DNA from: an uncultured Candidatus Saccharibacteria bacterium
GTDB lineage: Bacteria; Patescibacteriota; Saccharimonadia; Saccharimonadales; Saccharimonadaceae
Assembly (NCBI GenBank): GCA_949063825.1
Contig: CARSRA010000022.1
Coordinates: 1-11,575, forward strand
Direction of reading: 5' to 3'
DNA: 11,575 bases
Program-made: the position numbers and the translations under genes
Notes under the pieces: model-generated
Databases searched by the model: none
Seen by the model: only the letters and a program-made list of their open reading frames with translations
What the model was told of the DNA's origin: nothing
In this document: positions 1 through 5,862 of the stretch, in pieces
How positions within the stretch are numbered: the stretch's first letter is position 1
Layout: each line of letters opens with the position of its first letter

Positions 1-55
1 ACCAGTCGTGGTCACGGTTTCCCCCTACGCTGCACCGCGAAGTAGGGTAGATAGT
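1..55 (+). pseudogene. FISUMP cassette A1, 3' end only (runs off the left edge)
   Basis: The plus strand reads TSRGHGFPLRCTAK and stops at 43-45, matching the C-terminus of the other two class A cassettes. Positions 22-55 form a 34-bp block identical to blocks at 669-702 (inverted) and 6388-6421, and the identity continues 10 bp past the stop codon. The RC motif near the end is typical of the FISUMP domain C-terminus. Only the last 14 codons lie in the window, so whether this copy has a promoter or full N-terminus cannot be seen. It converges on the Nudix gene that ends at 94. Confidence 0.75.
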
Positions 56-93
56 CTATGTCCGCATAGGTAATTAATCTTACTGTTATTGGC

Positions 94-599
94 TTAAAGT
101 CGATTATTGAGAGTATCTCTAGCAAGCTTGAGAAAATTTAAATCGCGTTCCTGTAGACTAGCCATACCTGGCTCAGCAACGGTATTACCCTCGATGGTTG
201 AGATAGCCGTATCTATATCGCTAAACCATTCAATTTCAAAACCACGTTCTTTCTCCCAGTCCTCATATTCAGGCTGCGATTTATCCCCTTTGACTACGGT
301 AATGAATCCATCTGAGATGTCGAGCATTCCCCAAATTGGAACTTCAGTTTCGATTCTTCCTAATTCTCCTACTATTTCGCAATTGCATCCAGATTCTTCC
401 TTAACTTCTCGCATCGCAGCATCTTGGATGTTTTCTCCATCTTCGACTCCTCCACCAGGATTTTATAATATTTATGCCGTCTTACATTAATAATCGCTAC
501 TTGTCCGTTTTGGTCGAAAAGTACGGTCCTAGTCGCAGCCTTAGGCTTTAGTTTTTCGCTTGTCTCTTGATTTTCTTGGGGTGACTTCTCGAAATTCAT
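94..599 (-). pseudogene. Nudix hydrolase, frameshifted
   Basis: The ATG at 599-597 opens a frame whose N-terminal strand (TRTVLFDQNGQVAIINVRR) is typical of Nudix proteins. After the codon at 464-462 the frame must shift by one base to continue as PGGGVEDGENIQDAAMREVK and on to the TAA at 96-94. The joined frames contain an intact Nudix box, G-x5-E-x7-REVKEESG, whose glutamates bind the metal for hydrolysis of nucleoside-diphosphate-linked substrates. The joined protein would be about 168 residues, a normal length for the family. The substrate cannot be told. The shift equals one missing base between 462 and 459; no classical slippery heptamer is visible, so a pseudogene or an assembly error is likelier than programmed frameshifting. 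A TATAAT at 615-610 lies 10 nt before the ATG. The gene sits between inverted class A cassette ends. Confidence 0.8.
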
Positions 600-609
600 A
601 ATTGCTATG

Positions 610-618
610 ATTATATCA
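610..618 (-). promoter_or_regulatory. Extended -10 promoter of the Nudix gene
   Basis: TGATATAAT on the minus strand, a perfect -10 hexamer with the TGn extension, lies 10 nt upstream of the ATG. A transcript starting about 7 nt downstream would be almost leaderless. The -35 position (AGTTTT, 638-633, 17-nt spacer) is poor. Confidence 0.55.
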
Positions 619-668
619 CGGATTATGGTCTTAAAACTATATATCGCAAGTCTGAGAATTTGCGTAGT

Positions 669-880
669 ACTATCTACCCTACTTCGCGGTGCAGCGTAGG
701 GGGTAACCGCTGCCGCGAATGTCGTAGCTCTGCGGATCGACACTGCTGCTACTGAAGAATAGGTAGTAGGTATATCCCGAATCGCGCGCCGTGCGCGACC
801 AAGCATAGCCATTCGTAGCTCCATAGTTCAGCGAACCCATATCGTACTTGTAGTAGCCAGTGTAGGCAAAGTTGAGGGGA
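669..880 (-). pseudogene. Silent FISUMP C-terminal cassette A2
   Basis: The minus strand encodes a 66-residue FISUMP C-terminal segment starting PLNFAYTGYY (from 879) and ending YPLRCTAK with the stop at 681-679. It has the same length as the equivalent part of A3 (6211-6411) and agrees at both ends, but it differs at roughly a third of the internal residues, with many synonymous changes as well. There is no start codon with a ribosome binding site and no N-terminal part of the domain. It is fused directly to cassette B1: the B1 end block finishes at 881 and A2 begins at 880. The last 34 bp (702-669) are identical to those of A1 and A3, including 10 bp after the stop. An apparent start further upstream reads through the B1 tail in another frame and is unlikely to be used. 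Confidence 0.75.
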
Positions 881-1099
881 CTTCCTCTACCCCTCCCGTG
901 TAACGCAGCGGATGGCGAAGCCGTAGCCACGGAAGCTGTTATATCCCGCTGTTACATTTGCAGGGTGAGTATCTAGGAAAAATGAACTGGTATTGCTTGC
1001 CTTGCTGGTTGACGACCACCAATCTCCATAAGAATTGCGAGGATAGATATAGCCAAAAGAAACACCATAATACCCCGTTCGGAGAAAGTTTCGTCTCAA
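881..1099 (-). pseudogene. Silent FISUMP C-terminal cassette B1
   Basis: The minus-strand frame 1099-887 reads NFLRTGYYG near the start and RGYGFAIRCVTREG at the end. WWSSTSKAS in the middle corresponds to the WSST core motif of FISUMP domains. It matches B2 and B3 at both ends and varies between. The 36-bp block at 916-881, which extends 6 bp beyond the stop, is identical in all three class B copies. Similarity to B2 and B3 begins at about 1090; sequence upstream of that is unrelated, so the cassette is truncated at the 5' side and has no visible promoter or Shine-Dalgarno. It is followed without a gap by A2 on the same strand. The 3' end of the 562-residue membrane protein gene lies 52 bp beyond its 5' side. 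Confidence 0.75.
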
Positions 1100-1150
1100 G
1101 ATGTTATTTTTATTTGATTTATCACGTCTATTGCTACTAATATGCGGCTT

Positions 1151-2839
1151 CTAATCAATTTCTACTTTCCAGCTACGCAAAAAGTTGTACTGGTCATCAT
1201 TAAACTTTGGTATAAGTTTAATGTAAAAACTCTCAACCCTTTTATTGTTCTCGTCATATATGTTGAACTGATAGCCATCTGCATCATCAGAGAAATAGAA
1301 TCCCTCTTTACCATCAGCAAACACGCTCATCTTAACATGTACGCTTAGCTCTCGCTTTTCTTCGTCGTTGTTTACACGATATGCGCCTCCTAGGTTTGGA
1401 TGCGAGGTGTAACCTTCGGGTAAGCTATATTTTAGTCTAACCGTTTCAGTTTCACAGATAACTGCACCATATTTTGCATATTTGTCATCTGAGCCCATTG
1501 TAGTGTCCGTCCTGGTAGTTGAGCCATCACTCTTTCTTAGATAGCCTGATGAGTTGACGGTATAGTCGTTAGTATTCCATGCGCAGGATACTGGTATGGT
1601 GATTTGCGTGGATATCATCCCATCACGCATAATTGGTGAGGTTATTACGCCATCGCGTCCGATTGGGGTAACTGAGGCTTTATCTTGCCTGGAGGTTGTT
1701 GCACTGCCCTTCTTGCTAAAAGTGTAGTAGGGCGTGTAACTTTTATTTTCCTTGCTATAGTTAACTTCAACTTTATAATCTCCCCAGTAATACGTGCCCG
1801 ATTTCCAATCATTTTTACGGTCAGTAACCATGGCTTTGAGAATATCGTTTGGGATTCCCATAGTACTAAAAGTGCATGCTGTGAGATTATCAATCGTAGA
1901 TTCGCCTCGTAGCATTGAATTCTGATTAAGGCCACTGCTTACCAAGGTGAGCTTACTATCTTCGGCGGAGAAGACAAATCTGTTATCGGCCATTTTGAAG
2001 AATTTGTCGATAAGTTCAGGAGTATAGTATCGTTCCGTCGCATCTTTTGTTAAAAACTGCAAATGAGCTGTAAACATACTTCTAGTGTAAAAGCCGTTAC
2101 AGACGTCATTGGTTACCGACAGTAAGTCTGCGTCATTTTCGTAAAAAGCGTAGTAATTGAAAGGGTAATTGGTGTTGACGGCCATGCTAACAACCGCTGA
2201 AAACCTGTCAGTCAGTTTAATTTGCCCAGCGAACTCCGAGATATATTCATCCGTGTCTTTTACTTCTTCATAATCAAGGACATGTTTTACGCTAGCATCT
2301 TGAAGCTTTTGAATAATTTTGTCGCTATTGATTGCGCCATCTATCCGGACGATAACTCGTGCAAGCATACCCATCCAATCCTTTGCGTGAGCTTCGGTTT
2401 CGGAAGGCATACGTACTGTAAGCACTTTCCCGTCGTCTGATATTTGCATCATTCCGCCGTCAGAGTATTCAATCTTAGTTTGGGATGCTGACATCCCCGC
2501 TGTGTCTACGGCTGTTTTGTAGGCGGTCTGCAATAAGGTTTCACTAGAAGAACCGCGATTAAACCCACTAGTACTGGTAGAAGAATAAGGACGGTGATTA
2601 GACGCAATGCTACAGATAATACCATATATTCCAAGTGCAATAGCAATAACAGTGATAGCTATTGCGGCAGAGTTAACTGGAGTAAAGAAATTAGTTGACT
2701 TTACTCCTTGTATAATATCGGTGAAAAGTTGTTGCGCACGAGTGAGTAAACTAGGCTTTATTGTTCTGGTGTTTTTCTCTCGCAGAGTGTTTGAGCGCTC
2801 ATTTGGGTTTTTAGTATTTTTCGATACCTTGTTGGCCAT
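1151..2839 (-). CDS. Single-pass membrane protein of unknown function, 562 aa
   Basis: I do not recognise the family. The N-terminus is a basic, polar stretch (residues 1-50), followed by one clear hydrophobic helix at about 57-79 (AAIAITVIAIALGIYGIIC). The remaining 480 residues are polar and rich in Ser, Thr, Tyr and Asp, with motifs of beta-rich extracellular proteins such as GTYYWGDYKVEVNYS. This suggests a type II membrane protein with a large outside domain, or a stalk anchored at the N-terminus. There is no cleavable signal peptide and no LPXTG sorting motif. The start is supported by TAGGAG at 2855-2850, 10 nt before the ATG. Upstream lie two tandem ACGGCATAA repeats and a structured RNA with a terminator at 2917-2895, so the gene may be controlled by attenuation. 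Its 3' end abuts FISUMP cassette B1. A role as a surface or adhesion protein is inference only. Confidence 0.8.
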   Translation of the reverse strand: MANKVSKNTKNPNERSNTLREKNTRTIKPSLLTRAQQLFTDIIQGVKSTNFFTPVNSAAIAITVIAIALGIYGIICSIASNHRPYSSTSTSGFNRGSSSETLLQTAYKTAVDTAGMSASQTKIEYSDGGMMQISDDGKVLTVRMPSETEAHAKDWMGMLARVIVRIDGAINSDKIIQKLQDASVKHVLDYEEVKDTDEYISEFAGQIKLTDRFSAVVSMAVNTNYPFNYYAFYENDADLLSVTNDVCNGFYTRSMFTAHLQFLTKDATERYYTPELIDKFFKMADNRFVFSAEDSKLTLVSSGLNQNSMLRGESTIDNLTACTFSTMGIPNDILKAMVTDRKNDWKSGTYYWGDYKVEVNYSKENKSYTPYYTFSKKGSATTSRQDKASVTPIGRDGVITSPIMRDGMISTQITIPVSCAWNTNDYTVNSSGYLRKSDGSTTRTDTTMGSDDKYAKYGAVICETETVRLKYSLPEGYTSHPNLGGAYRVNNDEEKRELSVHVKMSVFADGKEGFYFSDDADGYQFNIYDENNKRVESFYIKLIPKFNDDQYNFLRSWKVEID

Positions 2840-2868
2840 ATAGGTTTTGCTCCTATTAAAATCTTAGG

Positions 2869-2887
2869 TTATGCCGTCTTATGCCGT
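2869..2887. repeat. Two direct repeats TTATGCCGT, 10 bp apart
   Basis: TTATGCCGT occurs at 2869-2877 and 2879-2887, exactly one helical turn apart, 30-48 bp upstream of the 562-residue protein gene and just downstream of the terminator at 2895. The spacing is that of a DNA-binding protein half-site pair or a repeated RNA motif in the leader. Confidence 0.4.
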
Positions 2888-2894
2888 TGATTAC

Positions 2895-2917
2895 AAAAAA
2901 GCAGCCATGTACGGCTG
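2895..2917 (-). terminator. Intrinsic terminator of the 2895-3036 RNA
   Basis: On the minus strand CAGCC (2917-2913), a six-base loop GTACAT and GGCTG (2906-2902) are followed by C and six T residues (2900-2895). The stem and U-tract are canonical. It ends the structured RNA that starts near 3036, 56 bp before the ATG at 2839. Confidence 0.75.
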
Positions 2918-3036
2918 TTCAGACCTTATCGCAACTCCGACTTTTGAGCCAGATGCTAGTACATGACTGCATTTTTGGTTCAAAAGCCAACTAAATGTCG
3001 GCTGTTCGAAGCTGCAAAATGATAAAATCTGAACAC
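2895..3036 (-). ncRNA. Structured RNA of about 140 nt: stand-alone sRNA or attenuating leader
   Basis: The minus strand folds into a long rod. Positions 3035-3021 pair with 2930-2916 over 15 bp, using two G-U pairs that work only on this strand. Then 3015-3010 (GCAGCT) pairs with 2936-2931 (AGTTGC, one G-U), and 3001-2997 (CCGAC) with 2941-2937 (GTCGG). The 3' side of these helices is continuous, so all bulges lie on the 5' side (3020-3016 and 3009-3002). Further in, a TTTTGA-type helix encloses an ATGC/GCAT hairpin. A promoter (TATACA, 17 nt, TAAAAT) places the transcription start at the first paired base, and an intrinsic terminator closes the RNA. The upstream CAGCC (3004-3000) duplicates the 5' arm of the terminator and could compete for its 3' arm, as in a riboswitch. 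A free-standing 6S-like RNA is an alternative. No known family is recognised. Confidence 0.6.
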
Positions 3037-3040
3037 CCTT

Positions 3041-3069
3041 ATTTTACATCAAATACGCTAATCTGTATA
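3041..3069 (-). promoter_or_regulatory. Promoter of the structured RNA (TATACA-17-TAAAAT)
   Basis: The minus strand carries TATACA at 3069-3064 and TAAAAT at 3046-3041 with a 17-nt spacer. Initiation 5-7 nt downstream falls at 3036-3034, exactly where the 15-bp closing helix of the RNA begins. The agreement between predicted start and fold supports both. Confidence 0.5.
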
Positions 3070-3132
3070 GAGAAAGTTGTTCGGCTTCTCTATCGGAGAG
3101 TGTAGGCTTAAAAAGTAACCAAGCTGTTTTAA

Positions 3133-3297
3133 ACGTGCCAAGCGGACCTCTTTGAACACGCTGCTGACATCTTTAAGGTTGCGAAAGCCAACGAAAAACG
3201 TCAAATTCTTAGTCTTTTACTATCCGACCTCGAATTTGACGGTAAAACAATCAGTTTTACTCTGTTAGAACCATTTGACAAGCTCTTTAAGCGCTAA
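3133..3297 (+). pseudogene. Serine recombinase C-terminal remnant
   Basis: The open plus frame after a stop at 3130-3132 reads TCQADLFEHAADIFKVANEK, continues with RQILSLLLSDLEFDGK, then ISFTLLEPFDKLFKR and a TAA at 3295-3297. The pattern 'KRQIL..LLSDLE.DGK...F.LLEPFD.L' is typical of the extreme C-terminus of large serine recombinases (resolvase/invertase family) and of nothing else I know. There is no start codon, and the catalytic N-terminal domain and zinc ribbon are absent: further upstream the frame is broken by stops, so this is a decayed end of a mobile-element gene. It ends 12 bp before tRNA-Trp, a position compatible with past integration beside a tRNA gene. The assignment rests on pattern memory of the family tail. 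Confidence 0.5.
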
Positions 3298-3309
3298 AAA
3301 GGTTCTGTA

Positions 3310-3384
3310 TGGCAGGGGCGCACGGAATCGAACCATGATCTACGGTTTTGGAGACCGCTATACTAGCCGTTGTACTACGCCCCT
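3310..3384 (-). tRNA. tRNA-Trp (CCA)
   Basis: The cloverleaf on the minus strand has acceptor AGGGGCG/CGCCCCT (7 perfect pairs), discriminator G, an encoded CCA tail, anticodon loop CTCCAAA giving CCA, and T-arm CATGG-TTCGATT-CCGTG. It decodes UGG. The cognate synthetase gene trpS lies in the same window at 10022-11053 but is not linked as an operon. Two candidate promoters precede it. Confidence 0.95.
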
Positions 3385-3393
3385 ATTCCCACT

Positions 3394-3402
3394 ATTTTAT
3401 CA
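3394..3402 (-). promoter_or_regulatory. Proximal extended -10 of tRNA-Trp
   Basis: TGATAAAAT on the minus strand places transcription start within a few bases of the tRNA 5' end (3384), as in tRNA-Ala. The -35 region (CAGATG at 3422-3417) is poor, so it would depend on the TG extension. Confidence 0.35.
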
Positions 3403-3447
3403 CAGTTTCATTATTTCATCTGCATTTTGTGGAACACCTACCTCTCT

Positions 3448-3476
3448 ATTGTATCATAACTTTATGAAAAAGTCAA
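3448..3476 (-). promoter_or_regulatory. Distal promoter of tRNA-Trp (TTGACT-17-TACAAT)
   Basis: TTGACT at 3476-3471 and TACAAT at 3453-3448 are 17 nt apart and preceded by the TGA extension. It would give a leader of about 57 nt before the tRNA. It shares ATTGACTTTTTC with the promoter of the mini-transcript at 7558-7586. Confidence 0.6.
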
Positions 3477-3585
3477 TAGAATACAGCTGAAATGCGTGGG
3501 TTTTTAGGGAAAATATATATAATTTCGCTATTTGACTATAGTCTCGCAAAAAATGAGAGTAATAGTCCTAATTGCAATCTTTTTG

Positions 3586-3614
3586 TTTACATTGGTAATA
3601 TTTTGTGATAAAAT
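3586..3614 (+). promoter_or_regulatory. rpmG promoter (TTTACA-17-TAAAAT)
   Basis: TTTACA at 3586-3591 and TAAAAT at 3609-3614 are separated by 17 nt, with TGA before the -10. The -10 ends 10 nt before the ATG at 3625, so the mRNA should be nearly leaderless even though AAGGGA occurs in the gap. Confidence 0.65.
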
Positions 3615-3624
3615 AAGGGATATT

Positions 3625-3837
3625 ATGGCAAAGAAGAGAAGTAATACTAAGCGGAAACTGGTTGGTCTTGTCTCCGAAGAGTCGAATGTGCGAGCGTATT
3701 ATAAGAAAAAGAATACTGTGAATACGCCGGGCAAGTTGGTTCTACGTAAATATGATCCAGTTTTGCGTAAACATGTCGTCTTCGTCGAGACAAAGAAAAA
3801 TCTTGGTCGCAACGAAGTTAAAGAAAAGAAACGTTAA
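3625..3837 (+). CDS. rpmG: 50S ribosomal protein bL33
   Basis: bL33 is a small protein of the large ribosomal subunit near the E site. The 70-residue product has the family signature VNTPGKLVLRKYDPVLRKHV, preceded by a basic N-terminus (MAKKRSNTKRKLVGLVSEES), and ends in a lysine-rich tail. It has no cysteines, so it is the zinc-independent form lacking the two CxxC pairs. The ATG at 3625 is chosen because it starts the conserved MAKK end and follows AAGGGA by 5 nt. An in-frame upstream extension from a TTG at 3532 is hydrophobic, foreign to bL33 and overlaps the promoter, so it is rejected. The gene is monocistronic, with its own promoter at 3586-3614 and a strong terminator at 3859-3888. 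The tail is somewhat longer than in typical 50-60 residue bL33 proteins. Confidence 0.93.
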   Translation: MAKKRSNTKRKLVGLVSEESNVRAYYKKKNTVNTPGKLVLRKYDPVLRKHVVFVETKKNLGRNEVKEKKR

Positions 3838-3858
3838 GACGGCAACAGCGCGCTTTGG

Positions 3859-3888
3859 AGTGAGATCCGATATCGGATCTCACTTTTT
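3859..3888 (+). terminator. rpmG intrinsic terminator
   Basis: A perfect palindrome at 3859-3884 (AGTGAGATCCGAT and its complement) is followed by a run of five T residues at 3884-3888. The other strand has no T-run after the stem, so it terminates rpmG, not the convergent GH57-like gene. Confidence 0.85.
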
Positions 3889-3904
3889 GTTATAAGTAAA
3901 CCAA

Positions 3905-5788
3905 TTACTCAATTATAACCCGGCGTCGCTTACTACGTTTTGTATTAGCGCCATTGCTGGGCTTTGTCGTGTGAACGCCGCGATGCCGCTTCCCGAGCCT
4001 AATCGGGGCATTGCGACTAGTTCGGTCACTTTCGGCTCGTTCTTTTATATCCGAGTGCACAATTTCCGCCTCGGGTAGATCGGATAAGCTAATTTCAACG
4101 CGAGTATGCTTGTTGAGCGCAGCATCTTCAATATCTTGGACGCTAATAATTTTTTCTGCATTTTCTGTGCGTCTCGGATCTTCCTCCTCTTTCTCGTTGA
4201 TATGAGCAGCTTCATCTGCTGTACGTATGGGAGCGTTCCGTTCCTCGTGTCCAATACCCGTGTTGCTTACGGAATCCTTGATATTTTCAAGTCCATCAAA
4301 AGAAATATTTCCAAAAACAGTATCTGGATCTAGGCGATCCGAGGAATCTGTATGAATTTTTATACCTCCATCGGATGGAAGATCTGCTGTGATGCCCTCA
4401 AGTTTGGTGGACCTTTGTCGTGTTGAATTTGGCGATTCTGGATTGATAGGGTCATCTGATATTTTCCTATCTTCTGTTAGGCCAGATTTAGTATTCTTGG
4501 TTAGCGACCTGGTCTTAACTCGGTTAATTTTAACCTCAAAGCCTCGTTCGGCTTTAGGCAAATCGGCTCTCCCGAGGCCGGCTGTTTCGGCTAATTTTGC
4601 TGGGCGTGGCATCATACTGAATACCTTTTGACCAAAATTTACCAAAATTTCTGATAATTCGGAGATCGAGGGCATTTTTATTACGGTATTTTCGGACCGA
4701 TTTTGATCCGTAATGTAGTCTAGCGCCGTAAGTCGCTCAAAATCTCGAATAATTTGGTCGTCTTTAGTGCTTAAGACTTGATCTCGCAGAGAATACAACG
4801 TTTCCTCAAACTTAACCTGTACGACATTATTTAGTCCGCTAGGTACAGCATAACGAATTTTTTTCAGCAGAACGATTGCGTCGGTGGATTGAGTAGGGGT
4901 ATTATGACGCATGATAGTTGATTTAACGGAAATTTCATTTTTTGGCTGCGATGAACCGATCGTCTCAAGCGCATTGTAAAAGCGGTTTTGCGACCCGGTG
5001 AGCCATTCGGCGATAAAACCGTCGAAAAATTTAATGATGCCCTGCCCCTTAAGGCGGCGAAAGATGCTAGTATCAAGGCATAAGTTGACTAAATTACCGT
5101 GTAGAAACTCAAGATCCAGCTCTTTCTGAAATTTCGGTAGCGAAAAAACATTTAGATTGTCTTTATCATTGAAAGTCTGCAAAATGTCTTGCCCGTCAAT
5201 GATCGCACGAGAGAATTTCGTATTTTGGCAAACTAGACGTAAATCTTTGCAGTTTTTTGCTTCGTAAATGCGATTTGGTGTGCGCCAGTCAAGAACTGAT
5301 TCCGCATCGCCGATTATCATGCCGCTATAGCCAGCTTTTTCGGCCCAAATTGCGATTTTGTCATTATAGATTAGCTCGGGCATAGCAAAGACCGAACATT
5401 CTAGGCCAAAATAATCGCGGATACGATGATTAAAGAGTTTGATTTGTGCTTCAAATTCATCTTGATCGTAAAACCAAGCCAAAGAATAATCAAACGGTAA
5501 TGCTATGATCTGCACGTGCCCGAGGTTAATTAGTTTTTTTAGGCGCTGGATCAATCCCGGATCATGCTTTTCGGCTTGCTCAAACCACTGACCCGAGATG
5601 CCAAGCGAAATCTTAAAATTGGAAAACTTTTGACTATTACGTTCAAGCAATGCAAAGAATGGTTGGTATTCGGTCTCGTTAGCATTTGCGAATGCTGCCG
5701 CATCATGAAAAAGATCCATCTTATGTTCGCCAGTCAAATTCAACTGGTACGGTAGATGTAACTGGAAGTACAGATGCAATATACGCAC
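3905..5788 (-). CDS. GH57-like glycosidase domain with long disordered tail, 627 aa
   Basis: The N-terminal 270 residues follow glycoside hydrolase family 57 (alpha-amylase/4-alpha-glucanotransferase type). LYFQLHLPYQL (residues 6-16) corresponds to motif 1, LGHVQIIALPFDYSLAWF (89-106) to motif 2, and VFAMPELIYND (133-143) to the nucleophile motif with E138. LCLDTSIF (236-243) corresponds to the acid motif with D239. Motif 1 reads HLP where active enzymes have HQP, and the acid motif lacks the usual YETFG residues, so activity is uncertain. From about residue 385 to 627 the protein is low-complexity and charged, ending in a basic KRSKRRRVIIE. No signal peptide or membrane helix is present, so it is probably cytoplasmic and would act on alpha-glucans if active. 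The start is GTG at 5788-5786, supported by GAGGA 5 nt upstream. A -10-like TGATAATAT lies at 5821-5813. Confidence 0.75.
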   Translation of the reverse strand: MRILHLYFQLHLPYQLNLTGEHKMDLFHDAAAFANANETEYQPFFALLERNSQKFSNFKISLGISGQWFEQAEKHDPGLIQRLKKLINLGHVQIIALPFDYSLAWFYDQDEFEAQIKLFNHRIRDYFGLECSVFAMPELIYNDKIAIWAEKAGYSGMIIGDAESVLDWRTPNRIYEAKNCKDLRLVCQNTKFSRAIIDGQDILQTFNDKDNLNVFSLPKFQKELDLEFLHGNLVNLCLDTSIFRRLKGQGIIKFFDGFIAEWLTGSQNRFYNALETIGSSQPKNEISVKSTIMRHNTPTQSTDAIVLLKKIRYAVPSGLNNVVQVKFEETLYSLRDQVLSTKDDQIIRDFERLTALDYITDQNRSENTVIKMPSISELSEILVNFGQKVFSMMPRPAKLAETAGLGRADLPKAERGFEVKINRVKTRSLTKNTKSGLTEDRKISDDPINPESPNSTRQRSTKLEGITADLPSDGGIKIHTDSSDRLDPDTVFGNISFDGLENIKDSVSNTGIGHEERNAPIRTADEAAHINEKEEEDPRRTENAEKIISVQDIEDAALNKHTRVEISLSDLPEAEIVHSDIKERAESDRTSRNAPIRLGKRHRGVHTTKPSNGANTKRSKRRRVIIE

Positions 5789-5812
5789 AAAATCCTCACT
5801 TATTAACCATTA

Positions 5813-5821
5813 ATATTATCA
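5813..5821 (-). promoter_or_regulatory. Possible extended -10 of the GH57-like gene
   Basis: TGATAATAT on the minus strand lies 24 nt before the GTG and would give a short leader that includes the GAGGA ribosome site. No convincing -35 is seen. Confidence 0.3.
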
Positions 5822-5862
5822 TACCATAGTTTGAAGATTATCGGTAAAATCTGTTGCGATAT

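Noticed and set aside
107..490. Plus-strand open frame opposite the Nudix gene
   Set aside because: It is the complement of a recognisable Nudix coding sequence and has no ribosome site or family features.
669..1099. Diversity-generating retroelement variable repeats
   Set aside because: No reverse transcriptase or template repeat is seen, and the cassettes differ at synonymous and non-adenine sites, not only at adenine positions.
3015..3028. Plus-strand promoter CAAAATGATAAAAT, also at 7061-7074
   Set aside because: The -10 is good, but neither copy has a -35 and neither leads to a gene; the first is also part of the closing helix of the minus-strand RNA.
3242..3259. Hairpin GTAAAAC-aatca-GTTTTAC as terminator of tRNA-Trp
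   Set aside because: The stem is AT-rich, no T-run follows on the minus strand, and it lies inside the recombinase remnant.
3532..3624. N-terminal extension of bL33 from a TTG
   Set aside because: It is hydrophobic, foreign to bL33, and overlaps the rpmG promoter; the ATG at 3625 starts the conserved protein.
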